Positions 1 to 8,239 of a stretch of 64,000 bases of DNA are shown in pieces. Each line of letters begins with the position of its first letter. Position 1 is the first letter of the stretch. Source of the DNA: Candidatus Acidiferrum typicum (GTDB taxonomy: Bacteria > Acidobacteriota > Terriglobia > Acidiferrales > UBA7541); assembly GCA_025463055.1 (NCBI GenBank), contig JAOAPV010000055.1, positions 54,426 to 118,425 of the forward strand, written 5' to 3'. Made by a program: the position numbers and the translations under genes. The notes below the pieces were generated by a model. The model saw only the letters and a list, made by a program, of their open reading frames with translations, ran no database searches and was not told the origin of the DNA.

Positions 1-830
1 GCGATCACCGCGCCCAGAACGAGCGCCGCGCAGACAACTAGCATTCCTGGAAGCATGACGTGCGCGTCGGAGTAGGTCACACCCGCGAAGATCGTATGAC
101 CATCGAACAATTGCTCGAATCGATCGAGGTAGACACGCATCGCAAGGACTAGTAAGAGGAGCGCAAACGTGATGGAGAGCCCATGCCAAGGCAATGCGAG
201 GTAGGTCCTGCTACGCCCGGCGAACGCTCGAGTTCCACCCGTAATGAGGATGAAAAAAACAGCCAGTGCACACGTCAAGGCGGCCAGCGTAAGTAGCCAG
301 CCGACGAAGAGTTGCCATGCAGGAAGAGTGAAGAGGAAGAAGTTCAGCGGCTTGCCAAAGATCGGGTCTACGAAGGCACCAACAGAGGGGGGTGCGTACC
401 AGAAGAGCGCGATCGCCGGCCACTCCAGCATCATGGCGGCGCCGGTTGCGGCGGCAATGGCGAGCGAAAGGCCAAGTGCGGCGAGACGGAGGACAGGCTC
501 AACTGGCAGCTTCAGCGGCTGTCCGCCGATGAAAATCGTGTGACCGCTCGGCAAATTGGGAAGATGTGCTCGCTTCAGAGCAAGAAACGACCCGTACAAA
601 ATGAGAAATGTGGCCGCCGCAAAAGCCGCGAAGATTCCCCATTGGAGGCCCAGCGTTTTCCAGAACACGTCCCGGTAGCCGAGCGACTCGAACCAGAGAA
701 TGTCAACGTAATACGACAACGCGGTCCGACCGCCGAGCACGATGACGGCAAGGGCGGCGAGAATGAGGAGAAAGAAATGGCTGCGACGCCGCGGCGCATG
801 CATCCTCGGCAATTCAACGAAGTCCTGCAT
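1..830 (-). CDS. UPF0182 family membrane protein, 3' part cut off by window edge
   Basis: The minus-strand frame is open from an ATG at 830 to the left edge (about 276 codons, no stop), so the C-terminal part lies outside the window. The N-terminus is basic and proline-rich (MQDFVELPRMHAPRRRSHF), followed by a first TM segment and then YYVDILWFESLGYRDVFWK. The tyrosine/tryptophan-rich 'DxxWFxSLGYxxVFW' pattern after TM1 is typical of UPF0182 (COG1615) proteins, which are large multi-TM proteins of unknown function. At least six hydrophobic segments are readable. A GGGGTGA ribosome site lies a few bases before the ATG. It is downstream of kdpC on the same strand, separated by about 130 bp, and may or may not be co-transcribed. 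Family assignment is from recalled sequence pattern. Confidence 0.75.
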   Translation of the reverse strand, partial: MQDFVELPRMHAPRRRSHFFLLILAALAVIVLGGRTALSYYVDILWFESLGYRDVFWKTLGLQWGIFAAFAAATFLILYGSFLALKRAHLPNLPSGHTIFIGGQPLKLPVEPVLRLAALGLSLAIAAATGAAMMLEWPAIALFWYAPPSVGAFVDPIFGKPLNFFLFTLPAWQLFVGWLLTLAALTCALAVFFILITGGTRAFAGRSRTYLALPWHGLSITFALLLLVLAMRVYLDRFEQLFDGHTIFAGVTYSDAHVMLPGMLVVCAALVLGAVI

Positions 831-960
831 TGCTCACCCCTTTTGCCCGACACTTCTATTGTCACAGTTCGTGCCTACATTAGCTAAGTCTCACATCCTA
901 AGGAATGGACGTTCGTGGTCAGAGCGTTCATCTGGCGCCGAGAGAATTCTACTCTGAGCG

Positions 961-1533
961 TTATAGTGGGGTGCGAAGGCTGTCGAGCTCCAGATTTAGT
1001 TCCAGAACATTGACCCGCGGTTCACCCAGAAATCCCAGGTCACGACCATCTGTATGTTTCTGAACAAGGGTGCGAACGTCGTCTTCTTTCATGCCGCGCG
1101 AATGAGCTACTCGAGGAATTTGGAATTCTGCGGCAGCAGGGGAGATATTTGGGTCCAGGCCAGACCCCGAGGCAGTGACCAAGTCAACAGGGACAGGAAC
1201 ATTGGGATTCTCTGACTGGAGCTTTTGTACATCGCTCCTTACGCGTTCGATCAGCTGCTTGTTTGTGGGACCGAGATTGGAGCCGCTACTGGAAGTCGGA
1301 TCGTATCCGGTTCCGGCGCTGGACGGCCGCGAGTGGAAATAACCCGGCCCGGTGAAGGATTGTCCGATGATCCTCGAGCCCACAATCTGGCGCTTTCTTT
1401 CGATCAATTGTCCGTTGGCTCGGCTGGGAAACAACACCTGAGCCAAACCTGTAATGGCCAGGGGGTATAGCACGCCAAACATCACCGTTGTGACCAGAGT
1501 GAACCATAGCGCGATCAGAAGATTATTTTTCAT
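961..1533 (-). CDS. kdpC: Potassium-transporting ATPase subunit KdpC
   Basis: KdpC is the small single-TM subunit of the KdpFABC high-affinity K+ pump and is thought to stabilise the KdpA-KdpB interface. The protein of about 190 aa begins MKNNLLIALWFTLVTTV (one N-terminal TM) and carries family patterns such as ANGQLIE, IGQSFTGPGYFHSRPS and SGSNLGPTN, followed by a soluble C-terminal domain. I chose the ATG at 1533: a GAGG sits 4 bases upstream and the gene then begins 7 bases after the kdpB stop. A non-ATG start five codons earlier would overlap kdpB. It is the last gene of the kdp operon, and no kdpD or kdpE sensor/regulator gene follows it here. Confidence 0.97.
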   Translation of the reverse strand: MKNNLLIALWFTLVTTVMFGVLYPLAITGLAQVLFPSRANGQLIERKRQIVGSRIIGQSFTGPGYFHSRPSSAGTGYDPTSSSGSNLGPTNKQLIERVRSDVQKLQSENPNVPVPVDLVTASGSGLDPNISPAAAEFQIPRVAHSRGMKEDDVRTLVQKHTDGRDLGFLGEPRVNVLELNLELDSLRTPL

Positions 1534-1540
1534 AACGTCC

Positions 1541-3598
1541 TCAAACAACCCGAAGATACGTCAGGAATACGTCGATAAACTTGATTCCGATAAATGGCGC
1601 AATAATTCCACCAACGCCATAAATCAACAGGTTGCGCTGGAGCAGAGCCGCCGCGCCTAGCGGCCGATAACGCACGCCGCGCAGAGCGAGTGGGATCAGG
1701 GCGATAATAATCAGCGCATTGAAAATCACGGCGGAAAGAATGGCAGACTCGGGTGTGTGAAGGTGCATAACATTCAGCACATCCAACACGGGAAAGGCTC
1801 CAGCAAACATCGCGGGGATGATCGCGAAGTATTTGGCCACGTCGTTCGCGACCGAAAAGGTAGTGAGCGCGCCTCGAGTGATCAACAATTGCTTGCCGAT
1901 CTCGACGATTTCAATCAGCTTCGTGGGATTGGAATCTAAGTCGACCATGTTTCCGGCCTCTTTGGCCGCTTGCGTGCCGGTATTCATCGCCACTCCGACA
2001 TCCGCCTGTGCAAGCGCCGGGGCATCATTTGTACCGTCGCCGGTCATGGCCACAAGTTTCCCTTTTGCCTGTTCCCTTTTGATGAGCGCCATCTTGTCTT
2101 CCGGTTTAGCTTCCGCGAGAAAATCGTCAACCCCCGCTTGGCGCGCGATCGCCGCGGCGGTCAGCGGGTTGTCGCCCGTGATCATCATCGTGCGAATGCC
2201 CATAGCGCGAAGATGGTCGAAGCGCTCCTTCATTCCCCCCTTCACGATGTCGGTAAGAGCGATCGCGCCCAATACGCGGCCGCTCTCCGCAACCAGCAGC
2301 GGTGTTCCGCCCGCATTGGAGATTTCTCGAACACACACCTGCAGTTCTGCCGGAATGCCATTACCGTGATTGCTGGTCAACCGGCTGATGGCTTCCAGAG
2401 CGCCTTTCCGGATGGATCGCCCGTCGAGGTCCACGCCGGACATTCTCGTTTGGGCGGAGAATGGGATGAAAGTGGCCGCGTGGGTGGAAAGATCGCGGCC
2501 GCGAAGGTGATAGCGTTCCTTGGCCAGCACCACGATCGAGCGACCTTCTGGAGTTTCGTCCGCGAGTGAGGAAAGCTGAGCAGCATCGGCGAGATAAGCC
2601 TCCTCAACGCCGGGCGCAGGAAAAAATTGTGTGGCGGCGCGGTTGCCGAGAGTGATCGTGCCCGTTTTATCGAGCAGCAGCACATCCACGTCCCCGGATG
2701 CTTCGACCGCACGGCCCGACATCGCTATGACGTTTCGCTGAATCATGCGGTCCATGCCGGCAATGCCGATCGCGGAGAGCAATCCCCCAATTGTTGTAGG
2801 TATCAGGCAAACGAGAAGTGAGACCAATACGAAGATACTCTGCGGAGCGCCGGAATAGATCGCGAAGGGTTGAAGCGTGACAACCGCCAGCAAAAATATG
2901 ATCGTTAATCCCGCGAGGAGAATGTTCAGCGCGATCTCGTTCGGTGTCTTCTGCCGTGAAGCTCCCTCGACGAGCTTAATCATGCGGTCCAGAAAGGTCT
3001 CGCCCGGATTCGACGTAATGCGTACCTTGATCTCGTCCGACAAAACCCGTGTTCCACCGGTAACCGCCGAACGGTCCCCGCCGGATTCTCTGATTACCGG
3101 AGCGGACTCGCCCGTGATTGCCGATTCGTCCACCGAAGCCACGCCTTCGATTACCTCGCCATCTCCGGGGATGAAATCTCCTGCGCTGACAACGACGATG
3201 TCGCCCGATCGCAGTTTTGAACTGGCCACAACCTCTACGCTGCCGTCAGTCCGCAAGCGATGAGCTTCGGTTTCGGCCCGTGATTTGCGCAACGTATCAG
3301 CCTGTGCTTTGCCGCGGCCTTCGGCCATGGCTTCCGCAAAATTCGCAAAGAGGACCGTGAACCATAGCCAAAGCGTGATTTGCAGTCCGAAACTGAACCC
3401 GCCTGCATGGTGAAGAACATTCCAACCAAGTTGAATCGTGGTGAGAGCCGCGCCGACCCCCACAACGAACATCACTGGGTTTTTGACCATCGTGCGCGGG
3501 TTCAGCTTGCGAAACGAGTCCACCACGGCCCGCGAAAGAATGGCGCTATCGGCGAGAGATTTTTTTCTAATTTGACCGATTTGAGCGACTGGGTCCAT
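1541..3598 (-). CDS. kdpB: Potassium-transporting P-type ATPase subunit KdpB
   Basis: KdpB is the ATP-hydrolysing P-type (P1A) subunit that energises K+ uptake through KdpA. The 685-aa length is normal. Readable motifs in order: TGES in the actuator domain (about residue 163; its serine is the inhibitory phosphorylation site in E. coli KdpB), [15 protein letters not shown] in the membrane core, DKTGT with the phosphorylated aspartate (about residue 310), and [18 protein letters not shown] in the hinge (about residue 520). The ATG at 3598 is preceded at 5 bases by GAGG; an in-frame GTG two codons upstream is less likely. It starts 7 bases after the kdpA stop and ends 7 bases before kdpC, consistent with a tight operon. 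Confidence 0.98.
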   Translation of the reverse strand: MDPVAQIGQIRKKSLADSAILSRAVVDSFRKLNPRTMVKNPVMFVVGVGAALTTIQLGWNVLHHAGGFSFGLQITLWLWFTVLFANFAEAMAEGRGKAQADTLRKSRAETEAHRLRTDGSVEVVASSKLRSGDIVVVSAGDFIPGDGEVIEGVASVDESAITGESAPVIRESGGDRSAVTGGTRVLSDEIKVRITSNPGETFLDRMIKLVEGASRQKTPNEIALNILLAGLTIIFLLAVVTLQPFAIYSGAPQSIFVLVSLLVCLIPTTIGGLLSAIGIAGMDRMIQRNVIAMSGRAVEASGDVDVLLLDKTGTITLGNRAATQFFPAPGVEEAYLADAAQLSSLADETPEGRSIVVLAKERYHLRGRDLSTHAATFIPFSAQTRMSGVDLDGRSIRKGALEAISRLTSNHGNGIPAELQVCVREISNAGGTPLLVAESGRVLGAIALTDIVKGGMKERFDHLRAMGIRTMMITGDNPLTAAAIARQAGVDDFLAEAKPEDKMALIKREQAKGKLVAMTGDGTNDAPALAQADVGVAMNTGTQAAKEAGNMVDLDSNPTKLIEIVEIGKQLLITRGALTTFSVANDVAKYFAIIPAMFAGAFPVLDVLNVMHLHTPESAILSAVIFNALIIIALIPLALRGVRYRPLGAAALLQRNLLIYGVGGIIAPFIGIKFIDVFLTYLRVV

Positions 3599-3605
3599 GG
3601 GCACC

Positions 3606-5378
3606 TCAGAAAACCTTTCCTGCGTTCATCAGCAGGTGTTCGAGGATTGGCCCGAGACTCAGGGCGGGGAAGAACGTAAGAGCGCCGACAATCAAAATGG
3701 TGGAGACCAGCAATCCGGAGAATAGGCCCCCAGTAACAGGGAACGTTCCGGCGGACGCAGGAACAATTTTCTTTTTCGCCAGACTTCCGGCTATGGCGAG
3801 CACCGGAATGATCATGAAGAATCGGCCGAGAAGCTGAGCCACAGCAGTCGTCGTGTTATACCACATCGTATTCACGTTCAAACCTCCCAAGGCCGAGCCA
3901 TTATTTCCGGTCGACGAAACGTACGCGTACAGAATTTGGGACAAGCCGTGTGGACCAGGGTTCGAAATGCTCGAAGTCCCATAAGGCTTAACCACCGAGA
4001 CCGCTGAAAAGGTAAGGATCGTGAAGGTCAAGATAAGAACCGCGAGCATAGCCATCTTGACGTCATACGATTCAATCTTCTTACCCAGGTATTCCGGCGT
4101 TCGACCCACCATCAACCCGGCGATAAATACGGCGAGAACTACGAAGACGAAGATTCCATAAAGTCCTGCGCCAACTCCCCCAAACACAACCTCGCCCAAC
4201 ATGATGTTGATCAGCGGAACCATTCCGCCAATAGGCGTGAACGAATCATGTTGGCTGTTCACGGCGCCGCAACTGGCATCAGTGGTTGCGGTAGCAAACA
4301 GCGTGGAATTCGCGATGCCGAACCGGACTTCCTTGCCCTCCATGTTTCCGCCGGATTGCGACGCACTGGCGTGCTGGTCGGTGCCGGCCAAAAGCGGATT
4401 GCCCTTCGCTTCCGCCCAATACACCGTCGTTACACCAACCAAGAACAAGAAAGCCATGGCCGCCCAGACCGCCCAACCGTGACGCTGTGATCCGGTCATG
4501 CGGCCGAGCGTGTAGGTCAGTCCGGAGGGAATCGCGAAGATCAGCACCATTTGGAAAAAATTTGAAAACGGCGTGGGATTTTCAAATGGATGGGCACTAT
4601 TAGCGCCGAAAAATCCACCGCCATTGGTGCCAAATTCTTTTATGACTTCCTGCGAAGCCACCGGCCCCTGTGCGATGACCTGCTGAGTTACAGTTTGCGT
4701 GGTGGTCTTACTATCTGTTCCAGTTACCTGCACCGTGTGGGGTTCGATCAACTGCACAGTGGTGTAGGGCTTCAGGTTCTGCACGACACCCTGAGACACA
4801 AATACCAGCGAGCCGACTACGCAAATCGGCAACAAAACCCACAGCAGACACCGCGTGGTATCGACCCAGAAGTTCCCGAGCTTGTCCGTTTCTTTGCGTG
4901 CGATCCCGCGGATAACCACGATAGCCAGCACGATGCCAACCGCGGCGGAGACGAAGTTGTGATAAGCCAGGCCAGCCATCTGGGTGAAATAACTCATGGT
5001 GCTCTCGCCGCTGTAAGCCTGCCAATTCGTGTTGGTCGTGAATGAGGCCGCGGTTCCGAAGGCCAACGCTGGATCAACATTGGCGAATTTCTGCGGATTG
5101 AGCGGCAGCCATTTCTGTGTGCGCTCGATGACGTAAAGAACCGCCATAGAAACTCCGCTGAACAGAAGCATGGCTACGGCGTATTCCGTCCAGCGCATCT
5201 CGCGCTTTTCGTCTACGCCTGTGAGGCGATAGATTAGTTTCTCGATGGGCCGAAAAATCGGATCGAGAAATGTCTTTTCACGGTTGAACACTCGAGTCAT
5301 AAAGACGCCCATGGGTTTCGTAATGAGCACGATTACAACCAGATACAATCCAATCTGAAACCAGCCATTCGCGGTCAT
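3606..5378 (-). CDS. kdpA: Potassium-transporting ATPase subunit KdpA
   Basis: KdpA is the K+-selective channel-like subunit, related to the Trk/Ktr superfamily. The 590-aa protein has about ten TM segments and the four pore-loop signatures expected of the family: [37 protein letters not shown] and [12 protein letters not shown] chose the ATG at 5378 ([15 protein letters not shown]) because GGAGG lies just upstream and the longer in-frame extension would run through kdpF. It begins 2 bases after the kdpF stop and 7 bases before kdpB. The periplasmic loop after residue 210 ([17 protein letters not shown], then a Thr/Gln-rich stretch) appears somewhat expanded relative to E. coli KdpA (557 aa). 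Confidence 0.98.
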   Translation of the reverse strand: MTANGWFQIGLYLVVIVLITKPMGVFMTRVFNREKTFLDPIFRPIEKLIYRLTGVDEKREMRWTEYAVAMLLFSGVSMAVLYVIERTQKWLPLNPQKFANVDPALAFGTAASFTTNTNWQAYSGESTMSYFTQMAGLAYHNFVSAAVGIVLAIVVIRGIARKETDKLGNFWVDTTRCLLWVLLPICVVGSLVFVSQGVVQNLKPYTTVQLIEPHTVQVTGTDSKTTTQTVTQQVIAQGPVASQEVIKEFGTNGGGFFGANSAHPFENPTPFSNFFQMVLIFAIPSGLTYTLGRMTGSQRHGWAVWAAMAFLFLVGVTTVYWAEAKGNPLLAGTDQHASASQSGGNMEGKEVRFGIANSTLFATATTDASCGAVNSQHDSFTPIGGMVPLINIMLGEVVFGGVGAGLYGIFVFVVLAVFIAGLMVGRTPEYLGKKIESYDVKMAMLAVLILTFTILTFSAVSVVKPYGTSSISNPGPHGLSQILYAYVSSTGNNGSALGGLNVNTMWYNTTTAVAQLLGRFFMIIPVLAIAGSLAKKKIVPASAGTFPVTGGLFSGLLVSTILIVGALTFFPALSLGPILEHLLMNAGKVF

Positions 5379-5380
5379 GC

Positions 5381-5470
5381 TTAAAACTCCTCCGCCTTCA
5401 AGAGGGCATAGAGCAAATACCCCAAGAGAAGCGCGCAAATCACCAACAGTGCCGCATCGCCTGCATGCAT
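5381..5470 (-). CDS. kdpF: KdpF small subunit of the Kdp K+ pump
   Basis: A 29-residue peptide, MHAGDAALLVICALLLGYLL followed by YALLKAEEF, is encoded immediately upstream of kdpA; its stop is 2 bases before the kdpA ATG. Size, position, a single hydrophobic helix and the acidic-lysine C-terminus (LLKAEEF, compare LLxPExF in known KdpF) identify it as KdpF, a lipid-like stabiliser of the KdpFABC complex. The GGAGG that serves kdpA is formed by its last codons, so the two are probably translationally coupled. GAGAGAG upstream of the ATG may be its ribosome site. It is below the usual gene-calling size limit. Confidence 0.88.
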   Translation of the reverse strand: MHAGDAALLVICALLLGYLLYALLKAEEF

Positions 5471-5480
5471 ACGCTCTCTC

Positions 5481-5567
5481 CTATCTCAATCGTTCGCATC
5501 CGCGAACGTAGACAATTCCCAGTGCGAAGAAAGAGACGGTCGCCGCAATAAAAATGATGTCCAACAT
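5481..5567 (-). CDS. 28-residue single-TM peptide at the head of the kdp genes
   Basis: A small frame encodes MLDIIFIAATVSFFALGIVY followed by VRGCERLR. It is one predicted TM helix with a short basic, cysteine-containing tail. GAGGAG lies about 10 bases before the ATG, and the stop is 10 bases before the kdpF start, so spacing and strand fit a kdp operon member. From memory, similar peptides ending YxxxCExL occur upstream of kdpF in Acidobacteriota and some other phyla, annotated as hypothetical. Function is unknown; a second KdpF-like accessory subunit is a guess. The TM-plus-YVRGCERL pattern, ribosome site and position are the only evidence. Confidence 0.6.
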   Translation of the reverse strand: MLDIIFIAATVSFFALGIVYVRGCERLR

Positions 5568-5668
5568 ACTTCTTGGTCTCCTCAAACCAATTCATAATGG
5601 TCAATGCCCGCTGCCTTTTCTTGAGTCCACATCGGCCGGCGTGCGGCAGGAATTCGCCTCTCGACTTG

Positions 5669-7387
5669 TCAAAACTTTACGAGGATCGACAGGTTGATGC
5701 GGTTCTCGATCTTCTTCAAATCAGGCGTAAAACCCGGCACAAATGCTCCCGGCGATCCGCAAATATTTTCGACGATAGGAGCAGTCGGGCAGGACGGCGT
5801 AACTCCTCCAGGTCCCGAGAAGTACGGCGTATTCGCCGCGCGGTGATCGAACTCCCCGCGAAAAGTAATGTACTGGCTGGGCATGTAGTCAAATGTTCCG
5901 GAAGCGTCCCATGCCTTGAACTGGTCCCCTGGATTTTCCGTAAAGTAGGGCGTGCCCGAAGCCGCCGTCGCGCCGTTGATCGGCGGCAGTAGCACCAAAT
6001 AGCGTCCCGGGTTGTTTATTTTGCCGCCTCCCAGAGTCAGACCGTAGCGGTCATGGTTAAACCAGAGGCGGTTGTAAAACATGAAACCCAGGAAATCTTG
6101 CTTTGGGCCCTTCGCGGAGTTCCCCCAGCAGCTCACGCCACCTCCGTGTTCGCATCCGATGTCGCCGGTCAGAGAGAAAGCCGCTTTGCTGAGAAAACTT
6201 TCCGGGCGGTCCAAGTACTTGATCTCAATGCTGTCATCGCTGTGGTAACGGATACGGCCCTGGACTCCCAGTGCCTCTTCACCCAAGGCATACTGATTCC
6301 CTAGGACAGAAAGCCAGCCAGTCGGACGCCACAGGATCTGCAATCCAAATCCGGGCCGACCGTTAAATCGACCATACGATTGCCATCCGTTAGTGAACCA
6401 AGGCTCGATCTTCAGATGTTCTGTCGGGAAAATCTGCACGCGCACGCCGTTGAAAAACCACGGCGTATTCGAAGAGACGTACGACGGCTGGTACGCCCAG
6501 TTGTCGAATTGGTAGTAGCTGAAAAGCCCGATGTACGACATGAAGATCCCCGCGTCCACGTTGATCCCATGCAGCGCGTTGAAGTGGTAGCCACCGTAAG
6601 CCTCAGAAATATACCGGTACGCATTGTCGAGCTGCCACTGACCGCGCGCTGGGCTGGCGTCATTCCGCGGGGTGGTCTGCGAATACATACCGAACTGCGT
6701 CATCAGGCGAGCCCGCACGTTGTCGTAGTGGAAGTCGCCACCAACGCCCAACTGCGTCACCTGGACTTCGCCGTGCCGGAAGACCTCGCTCGACCCGCCT
6801 ATCGTGTCATCCTTGGGATGGTTAAAACTGTAGTTGTAATCCACGTCGGCCCTTATCTCTGGCGTAAAGAAACTGGTGGCGTACGGCGTATCTTTGGTGC
6901 GTGAGTTGCCATTCAGCCAGGTGAAATCGGCAAACGCGAAGGGATCGGCCTTTCCCGGTTTCGCAGCGCCCGATTTGCCCTTTTCGGTAGCTTGTGGCCC
7001 GGCCGCTATCAGTCGATCGTTGGAAACGGAGTCCGAGTTCGCCGGCATCGCCGCAGCGCTGACGCTTGGGGCGATCGCTGCAACCTCCGATGCGGCTGCG
7101 GTCGCTGAAGATAGCTGCGCGGCAGACACGTCCGCGGCAGGAGATGGGTTGGAGTTGTCTTTGGACTCGAGGTCGGCAACGCGCTTTTCCAGTTGCTCAA
7201 CGCGATCCAGCAGCCAACGCTCGCGCTCTGTCAATGGAGCGGGCGCATCAACCTTTACGGCCACGCGCTTGGCCGGAGGTTCATTCTTGCCATTATCGTC
7301 TGTGGACGCAAAAACGGAAATCGTGCTCCCGCAAAATACTGTGACCAACAGGAACGACACAATTTTTTTATGGCCGAAAATCCGCAT
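5669..7387 (-). CDS. Outer-membrane beta-barrel porin-like protein
   Basis: The 572-aa protein starts with a clear signal peptide (MRIFGHKKIVSFLLVTVFCG, cleavage near VFA-S at about residue 28). A charged coiled-coil stretch follows (LTERERWLLDRVEQLEKRV, about residues 50-75), then a low-complexity Ala/Ser segment. From about residue 150 on there are alternating aromatic/polar strands (FADFTWLNGNSR, WQLDNAYRYISEAYGGYHF) and a C-terminal barrel strand ending in NLSILVKF. This fits the OmpL-like 'beta-barrel porin-2' type (from memory of the family). The coiled coil could bind peptidoglycan or trimerise. AGGAGAG lies about 6 bases before the ATG. It lies upstream of the kdp genes on the same strand, separated from the 28-aa peptide by about 100 bp, so it may be an outer-membrane entry route co-expressed with K+ uptake (inference). 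Confidence 0.8.
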   Translation of the reverse strand: MRIFGHKKIVSFLLVTVFCGSTISVFASTDDNGKNEPPAKRVAVKVDAPAPLTERERWLLDRVEQLEKRVADLESKDNSNPSPAADVSAAQLSSATAAASEVAAIAPSVSAAAMPANSDSVSNDRLIAAGPQATEKGKSGAAKPGKADPFAFADFTWLNGNSRTKDTPYATSFFTPEIRADVDYNYSFNHPKDDTIGGSSEVFRHGEVQVTQLGVGGDFHYDNVRARLMTQFGMYSQTTPRNDASPARGQWQLDNAYRYISEAYGGYHFNALHGINVDAGIFMSYIGLFSYYQFDNWAYQPSYVSSNTPWFFNGVRVQIFPTEHLKIEPWFTNGWQSYGRFNGRPGFGLQILWRPTGWLSVLGNQYALGEEALGVQGRIRYHSDDSIEIKYLDRPESFLSKAAFSLTGDIGCEHGGGVSCWGNSAKGPKQDFLGFMFYNRLWFNHDRYGLTLGGGKINNPGRYLVLLPPINGATAASGTPYFTENPGDQFKAWDASGTFDYMPSQYITFRGEFDHRAANTPYFSGPGGVTPSCPTAPIVENICGSPGAFVPGFTPDLKKIENRINLSILVKF

Positions 7388-7404
7388 TCTTCTCTCCTAA
7401 CCTC

Positions 7405-7426
7405 TCTTCCGCAAATCTTCCGCAAA
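7405..7426. repeat. Perfect tandem 11-mer (TCTTCCGCAAA x2) before the porin gene
   Basis: Two abutting identical copies of TCTTCCGCAAA lie at 7405-7415 and 7416-7426, on the 5' side of the porin start (minus strand: TTTGCGGAAGA twice). One helical turn spacing (11 bp) and the location in the leader or promoter region make a tandem regulator-binding site possible, for instance for a response regulator. No regulator gene is adjacent, so this is only a suggestion. Confidence 0.35.
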
Positions 7427-7504
7427 CTCAGTGACCTCGTGATCTTCCTGGGGGCCATTTTCAACGAACGGAATCGCTTTCAGCACAACTTAGCGAACAG
7501 CGCC

Positions 7505-7518
7505 TGAGAAAGTCCTGA
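7505..7518. promoter_or_regulatory. Copy 1 of a repeated motif TGAGAAAGTCCTGA
   Basis: This 14-mer matches the one at 7976-7989 at 13 of 14 positions, in the same orientation. The two flank the small zinc-ribbon-like gene (7612-7857). This copy lies about 120 bp upstream of the porin/kdp start and just downstream of the small gene. It is a possible operator shared by the two intergenic regions. Confidence 0.3.
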
Positions 7519-7611
7519 GAGGTTTGTAAAGAATCTATAAGGTCAGCCATACATACCAGACAGGACAGGCACTTAGCGGAAAGTCTGGAGCGAAACAAAA
7601 CCCAACTGAAA

Positions 7612-7857
7612 CTAGTGTGCAGATTGCGCGCGGTCTAGCATCCGACTGCTAATTTCGTTAAATTCAGACACCAGCGCGCCGGTATTTCTTCCAGCCACGG
7701 TCGCCGCATCTATCTCGGTGCCTAACAATATGACCGTCGCAAGGTCAGCGCTGCATTCAAGGCAGAATTTGTCCTTCCTTCCCAGTAGCTCCATGAGTTC
7801 CGTAACACGGCCACAGACGCTACAGTGGCCAATCAAATCCTGTTCAGTCATCTCCAT
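7612..7857 (-). CDS. Small CxxC...CxxC (zinc-ribbon-like) hypothetical protein
   Basis: An 81-aa protein with two paired cysteine knuckles, CSVCGRV (about residues 12-15) and CLECSAD (about residues 33-36), typical of a small treble-clef or zinc-ribbon fold. The C-terminal half is helical and uncharged-to-acidic (LLGTEIDAATVAGRNTGALV). The function is not recognised; a nucleic-acid or protein-binding accessory factor is possible. The start at 7857 has only a weak AGG upstream; an in-frame ATG two codons later is equally possible. It lies between two intergenic stretches that carry near-identical 14-bp motifs, and is on the same strand as the kdp genes. Confidence 0.55.
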   Translation of the reverse strand: MEMTEQDLIGHCSVCGRVTELMELLGRKDKFCLECSADLATVILLGTEIDAATVAGRNTGALVSEFNEISSRMLDRAQSAH

Positions 7858-7974
7858 GTCAAATGACCTGCCTGTCCTTTCTCAGGATGTTTTGTCCCAA
7901 TATTGCGGCGCCTTGAATCGGTTTTCGCCGGACCTAAGGTCGCCGAATCACGGTTAAATCGTAAGAAATGACGT

Positions 7975-7990
7975 GTCAGAAAGTCCTGAC
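7975..7990. promoter_or_regulatory. Palindromic motif GTCAGAAAGTCCTGAC (copy 2 of repeated motif)
   Basis: A perfect inverted repeat has 5-bp arms (GTCAG/CTGAC) around a 6-bp spacer. Its core TCAGAAAGTCCTGA repeats the motif at 7505-7518 with one mismatch. Location in a divergent intergenic region supports a transcription-factor site. The factor is unknown. Confidence 0.35.
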
Positions 7991-8062
7991 CGTTTCATTA
8001 GGAAACTGTGAGCCTTCAAGGCGGAGGCAGGAATTTCACGAAGGACATCGTTCGCTTAGCCC

Positions 8063-8079
8063 ATGACCTTCCAAGTCAT
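8063..8079 (+). other. tRNA-Gly(UCC)-like anticodon arm (relic or coincidence)
   Basis: ATGAC-CTTCCAA-GTCAT forms a perfect 5-bp stem with a 7-base loop. The loop has U33, a UCC anticodon and A37-A38, the layout of a tRNA-Gly anticodon arm. The flanks do not form a D-arm, T-arm or acceptor stem, so this is not a tRNA gene. It could be a scar of integration at a tRNA, or chance. Confidence 0.2.
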
Positions 8080-8239
8080 AGTCGTCGCCGACCGCAGTCG
8101 TACGCAGTATCTCGGCTATCCAATTTGCGCAACTTATCACAGACAGTAAAACAAACAATTTAACTAATTAGAGCGAGGAGCGTCCAACGGGGTGTAACAA
8201 AGAAGTAGCCCAACGGCACAAAAGAAAGGCCTAAAGAAC

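Larger units (their letters stand above)
7858..8239. other. Intergenic region with palindromic motifs and a tRNA-arm-like hairpin
   Basis: There is no convincing gene in these 382 bases. They contain TCCT-TTCTC-AGGA at about 7876-7888, the palindrome GTCAG-AAAGTC-CTGAC at 7975-7990 and a tRNA-anticodon-arm-like hairpin at 8063-8079. An AT-richer stretch before the plus-strand hydrolase follows (about 8125-8170, AAAACAAACAATTTAACTAA). The two flanking genes are transcribed divergently, so both promoters should lie here. Confidence 0.4.

Noticed and set aside
312..887. Plus-strand open frame of 191 codons
   Set aside because: It is the reverse of the UPF0182 gene; its translation is low-complexity Arg/Glu-rich without any motif, whereas the minus strand shows TM segments and the family pattern.
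1970..2569. Plus-strand 199-codon frame inside kdpB
   Set aside because: Antisense shadow of a clear P-type ATPase; no ribosome site or family motif.
8041..8110. Complete tRNA-Gly gene
   Set aside because: Only the anticodon arm fits; no acceptor stem, D-arm or T-arm (no TTCGA/TTCGAAT) can be built around it.
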